In this document: piece after piece, positions 17,301-24,721 of the stretch | How positions within the stretch are numbered: position 1 is the stretch's first letter | How the letters are laid out: every line of letters starts with the position of its first letter | Source of the DNA: Myxococcus flavus | Lineage (GTDB): Bacteria; Myxococcota; Myxococcia; Myxococcales; Myxococcaceae | NCBI RefSeq assembly: GCF_050038885.1 | Contig: NZ_CP143624.1 | Coordinates: 4,588,001-4,652,000, forward strand | Reading direction: 5' to 3' | Length of the DNA stretch: 64,000 bases | Notes under the pieces: generated by a model | Databases searched by the model: none | What the model was told of the DNA's origin: nothing | The model's input: only the letters and a program-made list of their open reading frames with translations | Made by a program: the position numbers and the translations under genes

Positions 17301-17499
17301 CGCGCCCCATCCACTCGGTGAAGACGATGACCTGCGTGTCGGACAGGTCGGGGATGGCGTCCAGCTTGGTGCCGCGAATCGCGTGGACGGCCCACGCGGC
17401 CATCGCCCCCACCAGCAGCAAGGTGAGGAACGGGTTGCGCGCGCAGGCCCCGATGAGGCGGCCGATGACGCTCTGTCCGCCGTGCTCAGTGGGCTGCAT
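14299..17499 (-). CDS. cusA: Cu+/Ag+ RND efflux pump, CusA-type
   Basis: A 1066-residue RND inner-membrane pump. It keeps the three periplasmic methionines that bind Cu+/Ag+ in E. coli CusA: ILYMPTSPPGM (about M577), PLSMFETT (about M627) and TRTEMLATGIRSP (about M676), with nearly the same spacing as M573/M623/M672. TM4 has GAMVDASIIIVENIHK with the proton-relay aspartate. Other family landmarks are QSMFGMSFVYVIFEDGTD and GLDAETGVVMLLYL. Its ATG lies 14 bp inside the end of the adaptor gene. The operon is outer-membrane factor, adaptor, pump, all overlapping, so stoichiometric production is expected. Confidence 0.94.
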   Translation of the reverse strand: MQPTEHGGQSVIGRLIGACARNPFLTLLLVGAMAAWAVHAIRGTKLDAIPDLSDTQVIVFTEWMGRGPDLVEDQITYPISSSLLSAPKVKAVRGQSMFGMSFVYVIFEDGTDMYWARSRVLEYMETARGRLPAGVTPTLGPDATGVGWVFEYALVDESGKHSLADLRSLQDWNVRYALSSVPGVAEVASVGGIVKQYQVQVDPNQLRAYGVTLGEVTRAVRESNEDVGGRVMEIAGHEHVIRGRGYIRSTQDIENIPLKVSEDGTPVLVRNVAQVSLGPDIRRGVAELDGKGEVAGGIVVMRYGENALSVIEAVKARLEEVRAGLPEGVELVVTYDRSGLIEESIATLSRALVEEMLVVSLIIFLFLMHARSALVTILTLPVAVLLAFIPMYYQGLTANIMSLGGIIVAIGAMVDASIIIVENIHKKLEAWEAEGRPGARREVIISAMQEVGPSIFGTLLVLTVAFLPVFTLEATEGRLFKPLAYTKTYSMGFAAVLAVTLTPALAVLFIRGRIRREEENPLNRWLVALYTPVVRFVVRHAKAVVALSVVAMVLTVPAFLRLGHEFMPPLNEGAILYMPTSPPGMSITEATRILQSMDAQLKRIPEVVSVFGKAGRAETPTDPAPLSMFETTVVLKPKSEWRKGLTWEALLTEMDETLQYPGMPNIFWMPIQTRTEMLATGIRSPLGIQVFGDNLDTLEQTAVAIEKAVAQVPGTRSAFADRSTGGFYVDVEVKREAAARLGLGVKDINEVVLGAIGGENVSQTVEGRERYPINVRYAREYRDSPELLKEVLVPTPGGAQVPLAQVADVRFVQGPPMIRSEGGKLVTYVFVDTDRPIADYVEDAKAAVAREVKTPTGVRVEWSGQFKYFERATEKLKVVIPVTLLLVCLLLYFSTKSVAETAIVLLAVPFSLIGAVWLLYLLGYNMSIAVWVGLIALAGLDAETGVVMLLYLTLAHKKADQEGRLRSMADLTETIVDGAARRIRPKLMTVMTDMIGLLPVLWSTGTGADVMKRIAAPLVGGLVTSFLLELTVYPAIFALWKRRRLPQEEPQEGTGEPTLPANPQAV

Positions 17500-19219
17500 G
17501 GCTGCCTCCGAACGCGTCCGTGGCCGAGCGCAGGCGGCTCTCCGCGGCGATGAGGAAGTTGCCGCTCGTCACCACCACGTCCCCCGGTGACAGGCCCTCC
17601 AGCACCTCGTAGGTGCCCTCGCCCTTGAGGCCGAGCTTCACCTCCTGGGGCCGCAGCCGCCCCTCCCCCAGGTCCACGAACACCAGCCGGCGCGGGCCGG
17701 TGTAGATGATGGCCGAGTCGGGGACCTGGAGCCGGGGGCCGCCGTGCAGGACGAAGCGGACGTCCGCGTACATGTCCGGCTTCAGCTCCAGCCCGGGGTT
17801 GGGCAGCTCGATGCGGATGCGCCCGGTGCGCGTCGTGCCCTGGAGGGACGGGTACACGTAGCCCACGCGGCCCGTGTACGTCTTCCCAGGCAGGTAGGGC
17901 AGCGTGACCTCCACCGGCTGGCCCGGCTTCACGCGCGCCAGGTCCTGCTCGTACACGTCCGCCTCCACCCAGACCTTCTCCAGCGGGGCGATGCGGAACA
18001 GGCGCTCACCGGCCTTCACCGCGGCGCCCTCCACCACGTTCTTCTCCAGCACGAAGCCGCTGGCGGGCGCCAGGAAGGGCATGTTCTCCACCGGCTGGCC
18101 GCGCTGGGCGACGCGCTCGATTTGCGCCGCGGACAGGCCCCACAGCTCCAGCCGCTTGCGCGCCGCGCCCACCAGCGACGCGTTGGCCGCGCTCTGGCTC
18201 TGGCGCGCCAGCAGGTACTCCTGCTGCGCGGCGTAGAGCTCCGGGCTGTAGAGGGTGAAGAGGACCTCGCCCTTCTTCACTGGCTCTCCGGTGGCGTTGA
18301 CGCGCAGCTCGTGGATGTAGCCATCCAGCTTGAGGGTGACGTCCACCAGCGCCTTCTCGTCGAAGGTGACGCGGCCGAGCGCGCGCAGGGACAGGTCCAT
18401 GGGCGCCGCCTTCACCGGCGCCGTCTTCACGCCGATGCGCTGCCGCCGCAGGTCGTCCACGTGGATGACGCCGCTCTCCAACTCGGCGCGGGTGACGGGC
18501 GTGAGGTCCATGCCGCAGATGGGGCACTGCCCCGGCCCGTGCTGCTTCACGGACGGGTGCATGGGGCAGGTGTAGTGCGCGATGTCCCCCTCGCCGTGGG
18601 CGCCGGTGGGTGTGGCCGCGCGCCACTCGCTGGTCGTGCCACACGCCAGCATTCGCCGGCCCATGTACGGGTTCTCCAGCTTCGGCTCGCGCTGGAGCCA
18701 CTGGTTCACCCCGTCCACCATGGGGCATTCGAAGATGTGCCAGCCTTCCTGGAGCCGCGGGTCGGCGGCGGCCAGGGCGATGAGCGCCTCGCTCACGCGC
18801 GCGAAGTGCTGGCGCGCCACCTCGGCGTCCTTCGCCGAGGCGAGCTGGGACGCGGCCTCGGCGCCCTGGTGGAGCCAGGGCGTCAGCGGCGAGGCGTCCG
18901 CGTGGGCGGCCTCCGCGGCCTGCTGGAGCGCGGTCTTCAGCTCGCCGGCTCGCGCGGCGAGTCCCTCCAGCGTGTCCTGGGCGAGCAGGGCCCGGGCGGC
19001 CTCGTAGGACTCGAAGGCCGCGCGCGTGTACTCCAGCGCGGGAGCGGGCAGCGGCGCCCCGGAGCCACCCTGGGCGTCGTGGGTGGCGGGCGCGTTGCCG
19101 GTGTGGGACGCATTGCCGGAGAACCAGCCCACCAGGGGCTTCCAGGCCACGATGACGAGGAGGGCGAGCCCGAGGAGGCCCAGCCACGGGGCGATACGGC
19201 GGCGGGTCGGGGTGCTCAT
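17486..19219 (-). CDS. cusB: CusB-type adaptor fused to DUF3347 and heavy-metal-binding domains
   Basis: A 577-residue adaptor with an N-terminal membrane anchor (PWLGLLGLALLVIVAW). A DUF3347-like domain covers about residues 60-200 (ECPMVDGVNQWLQ, NPYMGRRMLACG). A heavy-metal-binding repeat (YTCPMHPSV, CPICGMDLTPV, about 215-245) and then the CusB-type adaptor core (GYIHELRVNATGEPVKKGEVLF, VWVEADVYEQDLARVK) follow. The C-terminus is His-containing (GGSHAAH). The metal-binding modules probably hand Cu+ to the pump, a job done by separate CusF in E. coli, which is absent here. The start overlaps the upstream gene's stop (ATGA). Confidence 0.9.
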   Translation of the reverse strand: MSTPTRRRIAPWLGLLGLALLVIVAWKPLVGWFSGNASHTGNAPATHDAQGGSGAPLPAPALEYTRAAFESYEAARALLAQDTLEGLAARAGELKTALQQAAEAAHADASPLTPWLHQGAEAASQLASAKDAEVARQHFARVSEALIALAAADPRLQEGWHIFECPMVDGVNQWLQREPKLENPYMGRRMLACGTTSEWRAATPTGAHGEGDIAHYTCPMHPSVKQHGPGQCPICGMDLTPVTRAELESGVIHVDDLRRQRIGVKTAPVKAAPMDLSLRALGRVTFDEKALVDVTLKLDGYIHELRVNATGEPVKKGEVLFTLYSPELYAAQQEYLLARQSQSAANASLVGAARKRLELWGLSAAQIERVAQRGQPVENMPFLAPASGFVLEKNVVEGAAVKAGERLFRIAPLEKVWVEADVYEQDLARVKPGQPVEVTLPYLPGKTYTGRVGYVYPSLQGTTRTGRIRIELPNPGLELKPDMYADVRFVLHGGPRLQVPDSAIIYTGPRRLVFVDLGEGRLRPQEVKLGLKGEGTYEVLEGLSPGDVVVTSGNFLIAAESRLRSATDAFGGSHAAH

Positions 19220-20586
19220 CGCGTCTCTCCGTTCCGGGGCAGCCCCGGGATGTGGCCCAGGGCCTTGTCCAACTCCGCCTGGCGGCGCTGCACGTCCGCC
19301 AGGGCCGTCTGTTCACGCAGCTCCACGCGGCGCAGGTTGCGCTCCGCTTCGATGAGGACCTGGAAGCTGTTCTTGCCGCTCTCGAAGCCGGCGCGGGCGG
19401 CGGCCACCTGGTCCTTCGCCGCGGGGACGAGCCGCTCCTGGAAGAGCGCCACCACGCGCCGCGCCTCCTCGGCGCGCGAGCGGGCCTGCTCCACCTCGAC
19501 GCGGATGTCGTCGATGAGCTGCTCCTCGTCCCGCCGCAGGCGCTTCAGGCCCGCCTCCGCCGCTCGCACCGCTGCCTTCCGCTTGCCGAAGTCGAGCGGG
19601 ATGTTGACGGTGACGCCCGCCATGAACTGGTGAGGCGTGTCCATCCACATGGAGTTGTACTCACCCATCACCATCACATCCGGGTAGTAGTCGCGCTTCG
19701 CCAGCCGGACGGCGGCCTCGCCTCCACCGAGCCGGGCCCGCAGTCCCTCCAGCTCCGGCCGCAGGCGCAGCGCCTCGTCCTGGAGCTGCTCCGCGGGCAG
19801 GGCCTCCGCCGCCAGCGCGGGAAGGGCTTCCGGCAGCGGCGGCAGCGGGGCCTGGGGCGCGCGGTGCAGCAGGCCGTTGAGCTGGGCGCGCAGCCGCTCG
19901 CGCTCGGCCTCGAACATCACCTGCTCGCGCAGCACCTCGCTCAGCTCCACCTCCGCCTGGAGCGGGTCCTGCTGCGAGGCCCGGCCGGTGACGTACTGCG
20001 CCTCCGCGCTCTTCTTGAGCTGGCCCAGCAGCCGCAGGTGCTCCTCGGTGACGGCGAGCGAGCGCTCCACGACGAACAGGTCATCGAAGAGCGTGGACGC
20101 CATCAGCGCCAGCCGCAGGCGCAGCGCCTCGCGGTCCTCTCGCATCGCCTCGGCCTCCGCCAGCGCCACCTCCCCGCGCAGGCCGCGCTTGCCGGGGAAG
20201 GGGAGCTGCTGGCTCAGCTCCACCGACTGCCCGAAGCGCGCGCTGCCGGTGATGCTCAGCGGCGCGACGCTGTAGGAGAGCATCGGGTCCTCGAGCGCCG
20301 TCTCGCGTGGGTAGCGTTCGAGGCTGGCGCGCCAGGCCTCCCGGGCTGCCTCCAGCGAGGGATTGCGCGCGAGCACCTGCCGCACCAGCTCGGCGCGCTC
20401 CAGCAGCTGCGCGCCCGAGAAGGGCTCCGCTTCCGCGGCCTGTGGCGCCTGCCGGGCGACGGCTTCGAGCTGGGATTGATACCGCTGCTCATTGGCTCCG
20501 GCCGCGCCGGGGCCCAGCCACACGGCGGCGCCGGTGGCGAGCACGGCCCGCGTGGCGGACCGCACCCATCTTCCATGGGACGACAT
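19216..20586 (-). CDS. cusC: TolC-family outer-membrane factor of the Cus-type pump
   Basis: A 456-residue OEP-family channel with a signal peptide (AVLATGAAVWLGPGAAGA). Tandem OEP repeats include LRGEVALAEAEAMRED, GQSVELSQQLPFPGKRG and DYYPDVMVMGEYNSMW. A methionine-containing strand (NSMWMDTPHQFMAG) is of the type seen in copper-linked outer-membrane factors. It is the first gene of the cus operon and its stop overlaps the cusB start by 4 bp. A 127-bp leader containing a hairpin separates it from the upstream Cys-rich gene. Confidence 0.88.
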   Translation of the reverse strand: MSSHGRWVRSATRAVLATGAAVWLGPGAAGANEQRYQSQLEAVARQAPQAAEAEPFSGAQLLERAELVRQVLARNPSLEAAREAWRASLERYPRETALEDPMLSYSVAPLSITGSARFGQSVELSQQLPFPGKRGLRGEVALAEAEAMREDREALRLRLALMASTLFDDLFVVERSLAVTEEHLRLLGQLKKSAEAQYVTGRASQQDPLQAEVELSEVLREQVMFEAERERLRAQLNGLLHRAPQAPLPPLPEALPALAAEALPAEQLQDEALRLRPELEGLRARLGGGEAAVRLAKRDYYPDVMVMGEYNSMWMDTPHQFMAGVTVNIPLDFGKRKAAVRAAEAGLKRLRRDEEQLIDDIRVEVEQARSRAEEARRVVALFQERLVPAAKDQVAAARAGFESGKNSFQVLIEAERNLRRVELREQTALADVQRRQAELDKALGHIPGLPRNGETR

Positions 20587-20663
20587 GACTTCCTGCTCCA
20601 GATGACGGGAATCGAGCCTGTCGCCGGGAGAAGGACGTCACCGGCGGCGGGCGGAATCCGGCC

Positions 20664-20681
20664 GGTGGGCACACGCCCACC
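20664..20681. promoter_or_regulatory. Hairpin in the cusC leader
   Basis: GGTGGGC (20664-20670) and GCCCACC (20675-20681) form a 7-bp stem with a 4-nt loop between the small Cys-rich gene and cusC on the same strand. It may be a terminator or attenuator for the small gene. No T-run follows. Confidence 0.35.
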
Positions 20682-20713
20682 CGCCAGGCCTCAACGCATG
20701 CGGGCCGGACGTC

Positions 20714-21121
20714 TCAAATGAGATAGGAGCAGTGCTGGATGTACAGCGGTGGCGCGGTGGCGCGATGCACGCCCCGGGTGCGCACCCACGACGTCGGCAG
20801 GGCCTCGGGCGCCGGAGGCGCCAGGACCACCGCCTGGGGAATCACCGCCATGGGCGTGAGCGTCCACGATGGCCCGGAGCTCGCGGTGACGGGCTCGGGC
20901 GCGGGGAGCCGGACGGCCAGCTCACCGCAGCAGTCGTGGTGGTCGACGTGGAGGCCCGCTTCCGGGCTGGTCGGCGCGGCCTTCGCCCGCTTCGCCTGGT
21001 GGCAGGCGCACGTCAGGTCGAGCTTCACCGTGCCCTGGCAGAGATGGAACAGCCCCTCGGCGGCCCCCGCGACGGGAGGCAGCAGCAGGACCGCCAGCAA
21101 TGTCAGGACTCGGAAGAGCAT
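20714..21121 (-). CDS. Small secreted Cys/His-rich protein heading the cus operon
   Basis: A 135-residue protein from an ATG at 21121, giving a clean signal peptide (MLFRVLTLLAVLLLPPVAGAA). An earlier ATG at 21178 would add 19 residues before it. The mature part has metal-ligand-like groups: CQGTVKLDLTCACHQ, HVDHHDCCGE and a terminal YIQHCSYLI. A proline-rich hydrophobic segment lies between. The family is not recognised. Its place directly upstream of cusC mirrors the 12927-13241 gene before the first RND operon, supporting a role in periplasmic metal handling or sensing (inferred). Confidence 0.65.
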   Translation of the reverse strand: MLFRVLTLLAVLLLPPVAGAAEGLFHLCQGTVKLDLTCACHQAKRAKAAPTSPEAGLHVDHHDCCGELAVRLPAPEPVTASSGPSWTLTPMAVIPQAVVLAPPAPEALPTSWVRTRGVHRATAPPLYIQHCSYLI

Positions 21122-21199
21122 GACCGTGGGCTTGCCGAGCAGATAGCGCGAGAGGCCGGGGCGTGCAACTCCGGGCACGTCCCGTCATTCCCATCTGAA

Positions 21200-22165
21200 C
21201 TATGCCGCGCCGCGTGCCGCCACGGGCTTGGGCTGGATGAGCTCGGTGGAGAAGTAGCGCTCCATCCGGTCGGGGAACACCGTCACCACCTGCGCGCCCG
21301 GACCCAGCCGCTTCGCGGCCTCCACCGCGGCCACGTAGTTGAGGCCGGAGGACGGGCCCACCGGGAAGCCGCGGCGGATGAGCGCCCGCGCGGTTTCCAT
21401 GGCCTCGTCGTCCGACACGTCGATTTCGACGCGGCCCGGCATGTCCGCCTCGCGGTACAGCCGGGACATGCCGTCCACCACGCCGGGCACCCGGGGGCTG
21501 AAGCTGCAACACTCGACGTCGCAGCCGAGCCCGGCGATGGGGCGCGCCACGAACGCCGTCACCGGACAGCCGGCCTCCGCGAAGGCCTGGTACAGGCCGA
21601 CGACGGTGCCGCCCGTGCCCACGCCGCTGACCACGCCATGCACCAGTCCGCCCGGCACCTGCGACAGAATCTCCTGGCCCGTCCACACGCGGTGGGCCTC
21701 GGCGTTGTCCAGGTTCTCGAACTGACGGGGCGCGAAGGCCTTGCGCTCACGCGTCAGCTCCTCCGCCTTCAGGATGGCGCCGTGCACGCCCGATTCGCGC
21801 GGCACCAGCACCACGTCACCGCCGTAGGCGCGGATGGTCAGGATGCGCTCCCCGGTGACGCCCTCCGGCATCACCGCGGTGAAGCGCAGGCCCATCTGGG
21901 CGCAGGCCAGCGCCAGCGCGATGCTCGTCGAGCCGCTGGACGCCTCGATGACTTCGCCGCCGGGGGCCAGCTCTCCCTGGCGCCAGGCCTTCTCCAGCAT
22001 GTAGCGCGCGATGCGGTCCTTGGTGGAGCCGCTGGGATTGAGGAACTCCAGCTTGCACCAGATGGTGGGCCCTTCCTCGTGCAGGCGCACGGGGACGAGC
22101 GGGGTGGGACCCACGGCCTGGAGGAAGCGGCCGTCCGCGGGAAGAGGGCGACAGGGAGGGCGCAT
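21200..22165 (-). CDS. Cysteine synthase/CBS-family PLP enzyme
   Basis: A 321-residue fold-type II PLP enzyme. The PLP lysine is in NPSGSTKDRIA (about residue 49). The substrate loop EASSGSTSIALA (family pattern SSGNTG, here with Ser for Asn) and the phosphate-binding GVGTGGTVVGL are present. A distal glycine-serine site lies in GPSSGLNYVAA. This is the CysK/CysM family, which makes cysteine from O-acetyl- or O-phosphoserine. The GSTS variation leaves substrate choice open (cystathionine beta-synthase-like or diaminopropionate synthase-like enzymes are alternatives). The start at 22165 (MRPPCRPLPADG) is chosen because homologous proteins begin just before the TPLV motif. No other sulfur genes are adjacent. 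Confidence 0.8.
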   Translation of the reverse strand: MRPPCRPLPADGRFLQAVGPTPLVPVRLHEEGPTIWCKLEFLNPSGSTKDRIARYMLEKAWRQGELAPGGEVIEASSGSTSIALALACAQMGLRFTAVMPEGVTGERILTIRAYGGDVVLVPRESGVHGAILKAEELTRERKAFAPRQFENLDNAEAHRVWTGQEILSQVPGGLVHGVVSGVGTGGTVVGLYQAFAEAGCPVTAFVARPIAGLGCDVECCSFSPRVPGVVDGMSRLYREADMPGRVEIDVSDDEAMETARALIRRGFPVGPSSGLNYVAAVEAAKRLGPGAQVVTVFPDRMERYFSTELIQPKPVAARGAA

Positions 22166-22236
22166 GGGACCTTCCCTATCGCGAAACCGTCCCTTCGGCA
22201 CGGGCCATGAACTTTTTGCCGGGTTCCGGGAGTGCC

Positions 22237-22260
22237 GCCTGTCTGCCTGCCCTGACAGGC
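22237..22260. repeat. Inverted repeat in a divergent promoter region
   Basis: GCCTGTC (22237-22243) and GACAGGC (22254-22260) form a 7-bp dyad with a 10-bp spacer in the 168-bp gap between the cysteine-synthase-like gene and the hybrid kinase. It may be a binding site. No confident promoter hexamers were found. Confidence 0.3.
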
Positions 22261-22333
22261 GACCTGTTGGAGTCCGTAACATCTGGCGTTCAGGTGGAGG
22301 CACAGCTACGAAAGAGCCGGCCCGCGCTCCCAC

Positions 22334-23794
22334 ATGACTTCGACATCCGCGCTCATTCTCAACGTCAACGACGATGCAGCCAGCCGCTACGTCACCTCCC
22401 GTGTGCTGGGGCTGGCGGGCTACCGCGTGGTGGAGGCTGGCTCCGGGCAGGAGGCGCTCGCCCTGGCGGACGAGCAGACGGACCTCGTCATCCTCGACGT
22501 GCGGCTGCCGGACATCAGCGGCCTGGAGGTCTGCCAGCGGCTGAAGTCCTCGCCGCGCACCCAGGGTGTGCTGGTGCTCCACCTGTCCGCACAGGCCGTG
22601 GGGCCTGGCGACCGGGCGCTGGGACTGGAGCACGGCGCGGATGGCTACCTCATGGCGCCGGTGGACCCCGAGGAGCTGGTGGCCCAGGTGCACGCGCTGC
22701 TCCGGCTGCGTCAGGCGGAGCGGGAGGTGCGGGCGCTGTCCCGTGAGGTGGCGCACCAGCGCCAGCTGCTGGAGGTGGCCATCTCCTGCGCGGCGGAGCC
22801 CATCGTGCTCTACGACGACACGGGGCGCGTCCTGCTGGCCAACCAGGCCCTGTATGCGTCACGGGGGGGTCGCGCGGTCCATGCGCCAGGGAAGACGCTC
22901 GACGCGATGCAGGAGGAGGACCCGGCGCTGGGGCCGTACATCGAGCTGGTGCGGGCCGCCCTGCGGACGGGGACGGTCCAGCGGGGCACCGTCTCGCTGG
23001 ACTCGGACCGGGGCCCGCGGCACTTCGACGTCGTGTTGTCTCCGACCGTGGGGAGCCACGGCGAGGTGCTGGCGGTGATGTCGTCCATGCGCGACGTCAC
23101 CGAGGCGCGCAGCGCGGAGGAGTTCCGCGAGCAGTTCATCGGGATGCTCGGGCACGACCTGCGCAACCCGCTCAACGCCCTGTCCATGTCCGCGCAGCAG
23201 CTGCGCCGAAAGGGCGGGCTGGACGAGCGCCAGGGCATGCTCACCGAGCGCATCCTCTCCAGCGCCGACCGCATGGACCGGATGATCCGTCAGCTCCTGG
23301 ATTTCGCGCGCTCCCGCCTGGGGGGTGGCATCCCGGTGGTGCGCGCCCCGGGCGACGTCTTCGAGGTGGTGCGCCGCACCGTGGAGGAGCTCCGCGCCAG
23401 CCACCCCGGCCGGGTGGTGCAACTGGAGGCGCGCGGCGACGGTCAGGGGAAGTGGGACTCGGACCGGCTGGAGCAGGCGGTGAGCAACCTGGTGGGCAAC
23501 GCCCTGAAGTACAGCCCGGCCGAGAGCACCGTGTGGGTGGGCGCGGAAGGCTCCGAGCGGGAGGTGGTGCTGCGCATCCACAACCGCGGCACGCCCATTC
23601 CGGCGGAGGACCTGCCCCACGTCTTCGGCGCCTGGCGCCGGGGCCGGCGCGCGGCGAGCGATGCGGGCGCGCCCAGCGGCCTGGGCCTGGGGCTCTACAT
23701 CACCCGGCAGATTGTCCGGGCGCATGACGGAGAGGCCCAGGTGGCCTCCAGCGCCGCGGAAGGCACCACCTTCCTCATCCGGCTGCCGCGATGA
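22334..23794 (+). CDS. Hybrid REC-PAS histidine kinase
   Basis: A 486-residue cytosolic signalling protein. It has an N-terminal receiver (residues 1-125, phosphoacceptor D55 in LVILDVRLPD) and a PAS-like region (about 140-255). The HisKA domain has the H-box LGHDLRNPL (H274), and the HATPase_c domain has NLVGNALKYS and GLGLGLYI. The receiver is degenerate: the first acidic position is Asn (NVNDD) and the usual Lys-Pro after strand 5 is Ala-Pro (YLMAPVDP). It may therefore not switch by ordinary phosphorylation. No membrane segment is present. It is paralogous to the kinase at 60389. No cognate response regulator is adjacent. Confidence 0.88.
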   Translation: MTSTSALILNVNDDAASRYVTSRVLGLAGYRVVEAGSGQEALALADEQTDLVILDVRLPDISGLEVCQRLKSSPRTQGVLVLHLSAQAVGPGDRALGLEHGADGYLMAPVDPEELVAQVHALLRLRQAEREVRALSREVAHQRQLLEVAISCAAEPIVLYDDTGRVLLANQALYASRGGRAVHAPGKTLDAMQEEDPALGPYIELVRAALRTGTVQRGTVSLDSDRGPRHFDVVLSPTVGSHGEVLAVMSSMRDVTEARSAEEFREQFIGMLGHDLRNPLNALSMSAQQLRRKGGLDERQGMLTERILSSADRMDRMIRQLLDFARSRLGGGIPVVRAPGDVFEVVRRTVEELRASHPGRVVQLEARGDGQGKWDSDRLEQAVSNLVGNALKYSPAESTVWVGAEGSEREVVLRIHNRGTPIPAEDLPHVFGAWRRGRRAASDAGAPSGLGLGLYITRQIVRAHDGEAQVASSAAEGTTFLIRLPR

Positions 23795-23860
23795 TGACCA
23801 GTTGACGGTCGCGGCGCGGCACGACTCCCGGATTGGGGTTGCCGCTACCACCTTCCGTGC

Positions 23861-24460
23861 ATGGCGCCAGAGAAGCTCATTTTCGCTCAGTCCGTGGAAG
23901 CCCTCTTCGTGCGAGCGCTCGGGCCGTATCTCACCCGGGAAGGGCGCCAGCGGCTGAAGGCGCTGGGGCTCGACCTGTCGGAGCCGCTGCGCCCCCAGTA
24001 CACGTTGGAGCAGTGGCGCGCCTTCCTGCGCGTGGCGGCCCAGGACGTGTTCCCGGACCTGCCGTCCCACGAGGCCAGCTTCGCGCTGGGCGCGCGCTAC
24101 CTCCAGGGCTTCCGGCAGACGTCGGTGGGGCGGGCCAGCATGGCGCTCGTCACCCAGCTGGGGCCGCGGCGCACGCTGGAGCGGGTGCCGTACAACGTGC
24201 GGGCGGGAAACAACTTCAATGAAGTCCGCGTGGAGGAGTCCACGCAGGACAGCGCCACCCTGTGGATGAAGGACGTCACGGCGGACACGCCGGACTTCGC
24301 GGCGGGCTTCCTGGCGGAGACGCTGCGGTCGGCGGGCGCGGGGCAGGTGGACGTGAAGCCCATTGCCTTCGATGGCACGGCGGCCACGTTCCGCGTCACC
24401 TGGGCGAAGGCCGCGAGCCGCGCGCCGGTGGCGGGCGCTGGGCCCCGCCGCGTCCACTGA
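23861..24460 (+). CDS. DUF2378 family protein (TIGR02265)
   Basis: A 199-residue protein of the paralogous family expanded in Myxococcus-type genomes. The family look is clear at the N-terminus (EKLIFAQSVEALFVRALG, then LKALGLDLSEPL). The next part contains EASFALGARYLQGF and SVGRASMALVTQLGPRRTLERVP. The function is unknown. No catalytic motif or signal peptide is seen. It follows the hybrid kinase by 66 bp on the same strand, so they may be co-transcribed. The family is a useful taxonomic marker. Confidence 0.8.
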   Translation: MAPEKLIFAQSVEALFVRALGPYLTREGRQRLKALGLDLSEPLRPQYTLEQWRAFLRVAAQDVFPDLPSHEASFALGARYLQGFRQTSVGRASMALVTQLGPRRTLERVPYNVRAGNNFNEVRVEESTQDSATLWMKDVTADTPDFAAGFLAETLRSAGAGQVDVKPIAFDGTAATFRVTWAKAASRAPVAGAGPRRVH

Positions 24461-24526
24461 CTGCGTACCCACTCCGGGCTGCACCAGGGTATCAAGCTCG
24501 CCTTGGCGGCCATTGCCCCGGGTGAT

Positions 24527-24550
24527 GCAGTGGGCTGGTCCGCCCACTGC
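24527..24550 (+). terminator. Hairpin downstream of the DUF2378 gene
   Basis: GCAGTGGGC (24527-24535) and GCCCACTGC (24542-24550) form a perfect 9-bp stem with a 6-nt loop, about 70 bp after the stop. There is no U-tract, so it may be Rho-assisted or a 3' stabiliser. The rest of the 261-bp gap to the ABC gene shows only a second small hairpin. Confidence 0.5.
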
Positions 24551-24686
24551 GGCTACTCCGTCGCTCATCCCAACTGAACCCCGCTGTGAGGAGGGAGCGC
24601 CGCCTCGCTCGCGGTGGAAGCGCTGGTGCGCCTTTGCACGGTGCGCTGACGCTGGCCCCCGTCCGTGAGCTGTCGCACGATGCCGA

Positions 24687-24707
24687 CCGGACGTTGTCCC
24701 CGTCCGG
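24687..24707 (+). promoter_or_regulatory. Hairpin abutting the ABC ATPase ribosome-binding site
   Basis: CCGGACG (24687-24693) and CGTCCGG (24701-24707) form a 7-bp stem with a 7-nt loop. The last stem bases touch the GGAAGGGAG Shine-Dalgarno, so folding could modulate translation initiation. Confidence 0.35.
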
Positions 24708-24721
24708 AAGGGAGCTCCTCC

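Noticed and set aside
14278..17553. 1091-codon plus-strand frame under cusA
   Set aside because: Shadow of the RND pump; dominated by His/Arg/Asp with no domain.
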